DNA of 35,436 bases. Source: CAYFUR01 sp964346275. Lineage in GTDB: Bacteria > Sumerlaeota > Sumerlaeia > SLMS01. Position 1 is the first letter of the stretch; the number at the start of each line of letters is the position of its first letter. The stretch covers positions 1 to 35,436 of the forward strand of contig CAYFUR010000030.1 in the NCBI GenBank assembly GCA_964346275.1, written 5' to 3'. The translations under genes were made by a program, and so were the position numbers. Positions 32,388-35,436 of this stretch are shown here, piece by piece. Below the pieces are notes generated by a model. It made no database searches and was not told where the DNA came from. It was given only the letters and a program-made list of their open reading frames with translations.

Positions 32388-33173
32388 ATGACCAAACCCC
32401 GTGAGGAACAGCTCGAACTCGGCAATGTCTCTGTCCGCTTCGCCCCCTGGCGCGGCGGGCTTGTTTCCGGCCTGACAGTTCGCGGTCGCGAGGTCTTGTT
32501 TCTCGACCGCCAGACCCTGGAAGATTCCGGAAAAAGCATTCGCGGCGGGATCCCGCTTCTTTTCCCTTTTGCCAGCCGCATCGAGAACGATCGCCTGGAG
32601 GCGAGCGGCACGCAGATTCCCATGCACGGTTTTGCCCGCAACATGGCCTGGACAACCGAGCCCGATGGCGGCGCGGGGCTCCGCATGTTTCTCCAGTCCG
32701 ATGCCGAAACCGAGGCGATCTTTCCCTGGCCGTTCCACCTTGAGCAATCCTGCCTGATCCTGGCCGACGGACTCCACGTCGAGCTGCTCATCCACAACCT
32801 TCACGAGGAAAGCCCCATGCCCGTCGCGCCGGGCTGGCATCCCTATTTCGCTTGTCCGGCGGGGGAGAAAGAAAAAGTCAGCGGCAATTTTGCTGGTACG
32901 GAAGCCGGGTTTTTCCACGACCGCGAACAGGTGAACTTTGGCCTGCGCCCGCCCATGAACGGCAAAACGATCTTCCAGATTCCCGGTCTCGGACGCGTGC
33001 ATCTCCGCTTTTCACCGAAGATGCACTTCCTCCAGCTCTGGACTCTCCCCGGTAAGGATTTCGTCTGCATCGAGCCTTTCAGCGGACCGCCGAATTTCAT
33101 CAATACGGACCGGGCCGAGTTGATACCACCGGGCGAGGCGCGCAGCTATTGGATGCGGATCGAAGTCGATTAA
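32388..33173 (+). CDS. Aldose 1-epimerase (mutarotase)-family protein
   Basis: A 261-residue protein; ATG 32388 is preferred over a TTG 12 bases upstream, and no strong ribosome-binding site is visible. The galactose-mutarotase fold shows PWRGGLVSGLTVRG, GGIPLLFPFASRIEND (near residue 55), MHGFARNMAW (His near 80), VAPGWHPYFACP (catalytic-type His near 145) and a late VCIEPFSGPPNF containing the general-base Glu. These proteins interconvert alpha and beta anomers of sugars or sugar phosphates; this variant is closer to YeaD-like hexose-6-phosphate epimerases than to GalM, but the substrate is not certain. Its TAA overlaps the stop of the convergent methyltransferase. Confidence 0.82.
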   Translation: MTKPREEQLELGNVSVRFAPWRGGLVSGLTVRGREVLFLDRQTLEDSGKSIRGGIPLLFPFASRIENDRLEASGTQIPMHGFARNMAWTTEPDGGAGLRMFLQSDAETEAIFPWPFHLEQSCLILADGLHVELLIHNLHEESPMPVAPGWHPYFACPAGEKEKVSGNFAGTEAGFFHDREQVNFGLRPPMNGKTIFQIPGLGRVHLRFSPKMHFLQLWTLPGKDFVCIEPFSGPPNFINTDRAELIPPGEARSYWMRIEVD

Positions 33174-34228
33174 CGCCCGGCCAGCCCGCGCAGTCGGCGA
33201 CGGGTTGAATGCGCCAGCCGAAGCGGCAGCCGGATTCCCCGCGCGGCAATTTCCCGCCGCAGCCGAAACCGCAATCCCACGAGAAACAAATCGTCCTCAC
33301 TCACACCGCGCAGAGCATCCGCCAGCCCGATCTCCCGCGCCCACCGGCGATGCTCGTTGAATTCCAGATCCAGCCATCCATCGATCGACCACGGGCCCCT
33401 GAGCAAGTGGCGGCGAATCTCTCCTGGCCGGGCAAAGTTCATCCCTTTGCGCAGCAAGCCGAGCAGGTGCTTTGGCTCCAGCGGCACGCCGGGCGCCCAA
33501 TCCCGCTCGCCGGCTTCCCTCACCGCCAGTTCGGCCAGCTCCTCCGCCGGCCAGAGCAAATGCCCCCAGGGAACGGGAAAGATGTCTTCAAGATGATGGC
33601 CAAAAGCCGAGAAGTAAAGCGGCTCGGTCGTATTGAAAAAGATTCCGCCGATCCGGAGAACCCTGGCCGCTTCTTCGAAATAGGCCCCAAGCCCCGGGAT
33701 GTGTTCCAGGCAGTTTTGCGAATAGACAAGGTCCAGCGAACCATCCCGGGCGGGAAGGCGCTCCGCTTGCGCTTTCACAAACTGGATCCTGGTGGAAAAC
33801 CGTATAGACTTGTCATCCGGTGCCAGATCAACGACGTCGGCAAGGCGCGGTTCCTTGCCGATCAACCGGCGAAAAGTCGAGGCATTGCCGGGATCGAAAG
33901 GTGTTTCCGCGCCCCAGATGATTTCCGTCGCCAGTACGCGGCCGCCGCGCGAGGCCATCAGCGCCGCCAGCCAGCCCATGCCCGCGCCGGCCTCCAGCGC
34001 GGAGAAATCCTCCGGCAGCCGCTCAAGCAGCGGGGGAGCCTCGCCGCGGAAGAAATCCAGGTGGTGGCTTCCTTCGTGGGCGCCGTGAAAGACCTGGCGG
34101 GCAACCCCATCCGTGGAGCGGCGCTCTTTCATGATGCGGCGCGCAATGGCAAGAGCCCGCTCTCGCGCCTTTTCCAGCGCGCCCCGGTTGCGCCAGAAAC
34201 GGGATGGGTCGGGAGGAACGAGGGTCAT
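33170..34228 (-). CDS. Class I SAM-dependent methyltransferase
   Basis: A 352-residue protein. Residues about 75-205 form a Methyltransf_11-type domain: ALEAGAGMGWLAALMASRGG (motif I, SAM-binding), ATEIIW (acidic end of strand 2), FVKAQAERLP and LDLVYSQNCLEHI (motif II/III), then ARVLRIGGIFFNTTEP. The N-terminal 70 residues and the C-terminal 130, rich in Arg and Leu, have no recognised fold; the C-terminus may choose the substrate. Small-molecule, lipid or glycan methylation are all possible. It is the downstream partner of the renalase-like gene, 19 bases apart, probably one operon. Stops of this gene and the epimerase overlap at TTAA (33170-33173). Confidence 0.88.
   Translation of the reverse strand: MTLVPPDPSRFWRNRGALEKARERALAIARRIMKERRSTDGVARQVFHGAHEGSHHLDFFRGEAPPLLERLPEDFSALEAGAGMGWLAALMASRGGRVLATEIIWGAETPFDPGNASTFRRLIGKEPRLADVVDLAPDDKSIRFSTRIQFVKAQAERLPARDGSLDLVYSQNCLEHIPGLGAYFEEAARVLRIGGIFFNTTEPLYFSAFGHHLEDIFPVPWGHLLWPAEELAELAVREAGERDWAPGVPLEPKHLLGLLRKGMNFARPGEIRRHLLRGPWSIDGWLDLEFNEHRRWAREIGLADALRGVSEDDLFLVGLRFRLRREIAARGIRLPLRLAHSTRRRLRGLAGR
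33800..33809 (-). repeat. GTCTATACGG word, copy 11 (exact decamer)
   Basis: Sense in the methyltransferase gene, phased AAG-TCT-ATA-CGG, so a third codon phase is used, with the rare ATA codon. Confidence 0.6.
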
Positions 34229-34247
34229 GGAGTATCGGAAAGGTGGA

Positions 34248-35390
34248 TCAGCTTTGGAGATTGATGCCGAGGATATTCTGGCGTTTGGGGATCATGCTCA
34301 GGACCAGTTCGGCCGCGTCGCGTCCCGAGCGCACCGCGTCTTCAGCCCTGTCTCCATGGATATATTCACCCGCCAGGGCGAAGGGAGCCGTTGGTGGATT
34401 CACGGGCCAGCGCGGGCCCGACTCGCCGCGCGGGATGCCGAGAGGCGCGTTCTCTGGCCGGGCTGCCGTCCATTTTTTGTAAGTGCGTGAAATGGGATAT
34501 TTGGGCAGGCCTTCCACAACATCCCGAAGCGCCTTGTACAAATCATCCAGAGCAGCCGGCTCGGGCTTCTTCAATAAATCCTCGCTCCATGAGGGGTCCG
34601 CATCCGCGACGATCAGCGAATACCTTGGCTCGACCCGTTCCGGGGCTTTCTTCTCTTCAAAGCCGACCCATGCAAGCCGGGTTCCCTCCTGGCCTTCAAG
34701 AGCATAGTAAGCAGCCGGGATGCGGGGGATCTTGAACATGCCGGTAAACGCCGGCATGTAGCGAAGCTGGCGCACCATATCTCCCACTTCGGCCAGGGCG
34801 CCGCTCTTTTGACAGATCCCCGCCGCCGCCGTGGCCGTCGTGGCGAGAATCACTCCATCCGCAAGCACCAGGCTATCCGACTCGGGCTCGCAGAGCGGAT
34901 GGCCCCCCTCGGTTTCAAACCAGAAAACCTGTCCCTCTTTCTGCCAGGGGAAAACTTTCACATCGTTGTCCCAGCGAATCGCCGTCACCGGTGTGTTGAA
35001 CCAGACATTGAATCTCTTGGCGAGGCGCTTTGGCAGCTCGGAAAAACCGGTGTCGAGGCACATGCGGTCGAGATCGACTCCGCCATGGGGAGGAACCTCG
35101 ATATGCCCGTCGGCCATCAGCTTGTGCACGCCTCCTTGGATGGAGACCCGCTGGGGTTCGAGGCCGGCCTTGCGGATCAGGTCGCCGATCAGGCGTTCCG
35201 ACCGCAGGACGTATCGCGCTCCGTGGTCGGCCAGCCATCCTTCCCCTTTCCGGCTGGCAAACCTTCCGCCCGCGCGCCCATAGCGCTCCAGCACCAGGTG
35301 CTCGATTCCGAGTTCCTCCAGGCGGCTGGCAGCGGCCAGGCCGGCCATCCCTCCTCCGATTATTGCAATGCGGTGTCTCGGTTGATTCAT
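34248..35390 (-). CDS. Renalase-like FAD/NAD(P)-binding oxidoreductase
   Basis: A 380-residue protein with no signal peptide. The N-terminus IAIIGGGMAGLAAASRL is a canonical GxGxxG dinucleotide fold ending in the ribose-binding Glu of LVLERYGRAGGRFASR, with the GGR motif of the amine-oxidase/renalase superfamily. VILATTATAAA near residue 195 is the second FAD contact. The last 60 residues hold FALAGEYIHGDRAEDAVRSG, which binds the flavin pyrophosphate. Bacterial renalases oxidise 2- or 6-dihydro-NAD(P); other members desaturate or oxidise amines. Specificity cannot be read from sequence. Start ATG 35388-35390 follows GAGAGA. The 46 bases upstream to the window end show nothing further. Confidence 0.85.
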   Translation of the reverse strand: MNQPRHRIAIIGGGMAGLAAASRLEELGIEHLVLERYGRAGGRFASRKGEGWLADHGARYVLRSERLIGDLIRKAGLEPQRVSIQGGVHKLMADGHIEVPPHGGVDLDRMCLDTGFSELPKRLAKRFNVWFNTPVTAIRWDNDVKVFPWQKEGQVFWFETEGGHPLCEPESDSLVLADGVILATTATAAAGICQKSGALAEVGDMVRQLRYMPAFTGMFKIPRIPAAYYALEGQEGTRLAWVGFEEKKAPERVEPRYSLIVADADPSWSEDLLKKPEPAALDDLYKALRDVVEGLPKYPISRTYKKWTAARPENAPLGIPRGESGPRWPVNPPTAPFALAGEYIHGDRAEDAVRSGRDAAELVLSMIPKRQNILGINLQS

Positions 35391-35436
35391 CGTCTCTCGC
35401 CCGCAAGCTGAACGATTTGGATCTCACACTTTGGCG

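Overview
The window is about 35 kb of GC-rich (roughly 60%) chromosomal DNA from a Gram-negative bacterium with a conventional outer-membrane lifestyle. Support comes from a LolC/E-type lipoprotein permease, a WaaF-type heptosyltransferase, a lipobox lipoprotein and several secreted proteins. The mix of Hanks-type kinases, a dockerin-like Ca2+-binding repeat, a golvesin-type domain, the futalosine menaquinone pathway (mqnC) and free use of TTG/GTG starts suggests a deep-branching environmental lineage of the Sumerlaeota, Hydrogenedentota or Planctomycetota kind. That placement is inference; no rRNA gene is present to settle it. I saw no tRNA, rRNA, CRISPR array, insertion sequence or phage gene.

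Layout. 1-170: 3' end of a larC-like gene. 171-527: gene-free, with a nested imperfect inverted-repeat tract. 528-1743: a YkgJ-type cysteine-cluster gene convergent with a CPBP membrane protease. 1847-5782 (+): a deoxyhypusine-synthase-like protein, a proline-rich protein and a large GT-C-like membrane glycosyltransferase. 11326-5757 (-): a tight operon of lipoprotein, TPR membrane protein, lysS, lolC/E-like permease and FAH-family enzyme. 15256-11456 (-): one very large gene joining Hsp70, a charged linker, TPR-like helices and a Ser/Thr kinase, with a good sigma70-type promoter upstream and a hairpin terminator downstream. 16352-15495 (-): a secreted dockerin-like protein with its own terminator. 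17567-16503 (-) and 17688-18599 (+): a divergent M42 aminopeptidase and GT2 glycosyltransferase. 25453-18850 (-): kinase, heptosyltransferase, DUF2064 transferase and a secreted subtilase. 25660-29687 (+): mqnC, an M14 peptidase fused to a degenerate amidohydrolase-like domain, and coaX. 32218-29684 (-): a secreted FAD oxidoreductase with a golvesin-like tail. 32388-33173 (+): aldose-1-epimerase-like. 34228-33170 (-): a SAM methyltransferase. 35390-34248 (-): a renalase-like FAD protein.

How the genes fit together. Much of the content concerns the envelope: lipoprotein trafficking (Lol permease, TPR anchor, lipoprotein), surface glycan building (GT-C, GT2, GT9, DUF2064) and secreted proteins. 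Two Hanks-type kinases lie nearby; one is in the heptosyltransferase/subtilase operon and the other is fused to an Hsp70. The central-metabolism genes (lysS, coaX, mqnC) are interleaved with these.

The two most unusual observations are the single-chain Hsp70-TPR-kinase and a short asymmetric word, GTCTATACGG. Its 8-base core occurs 11 times on both strands, in all codon phases and once between genes. This is far above base-composition expectation and resembles a DNA-uptake, Chi or KOPS-like signal.
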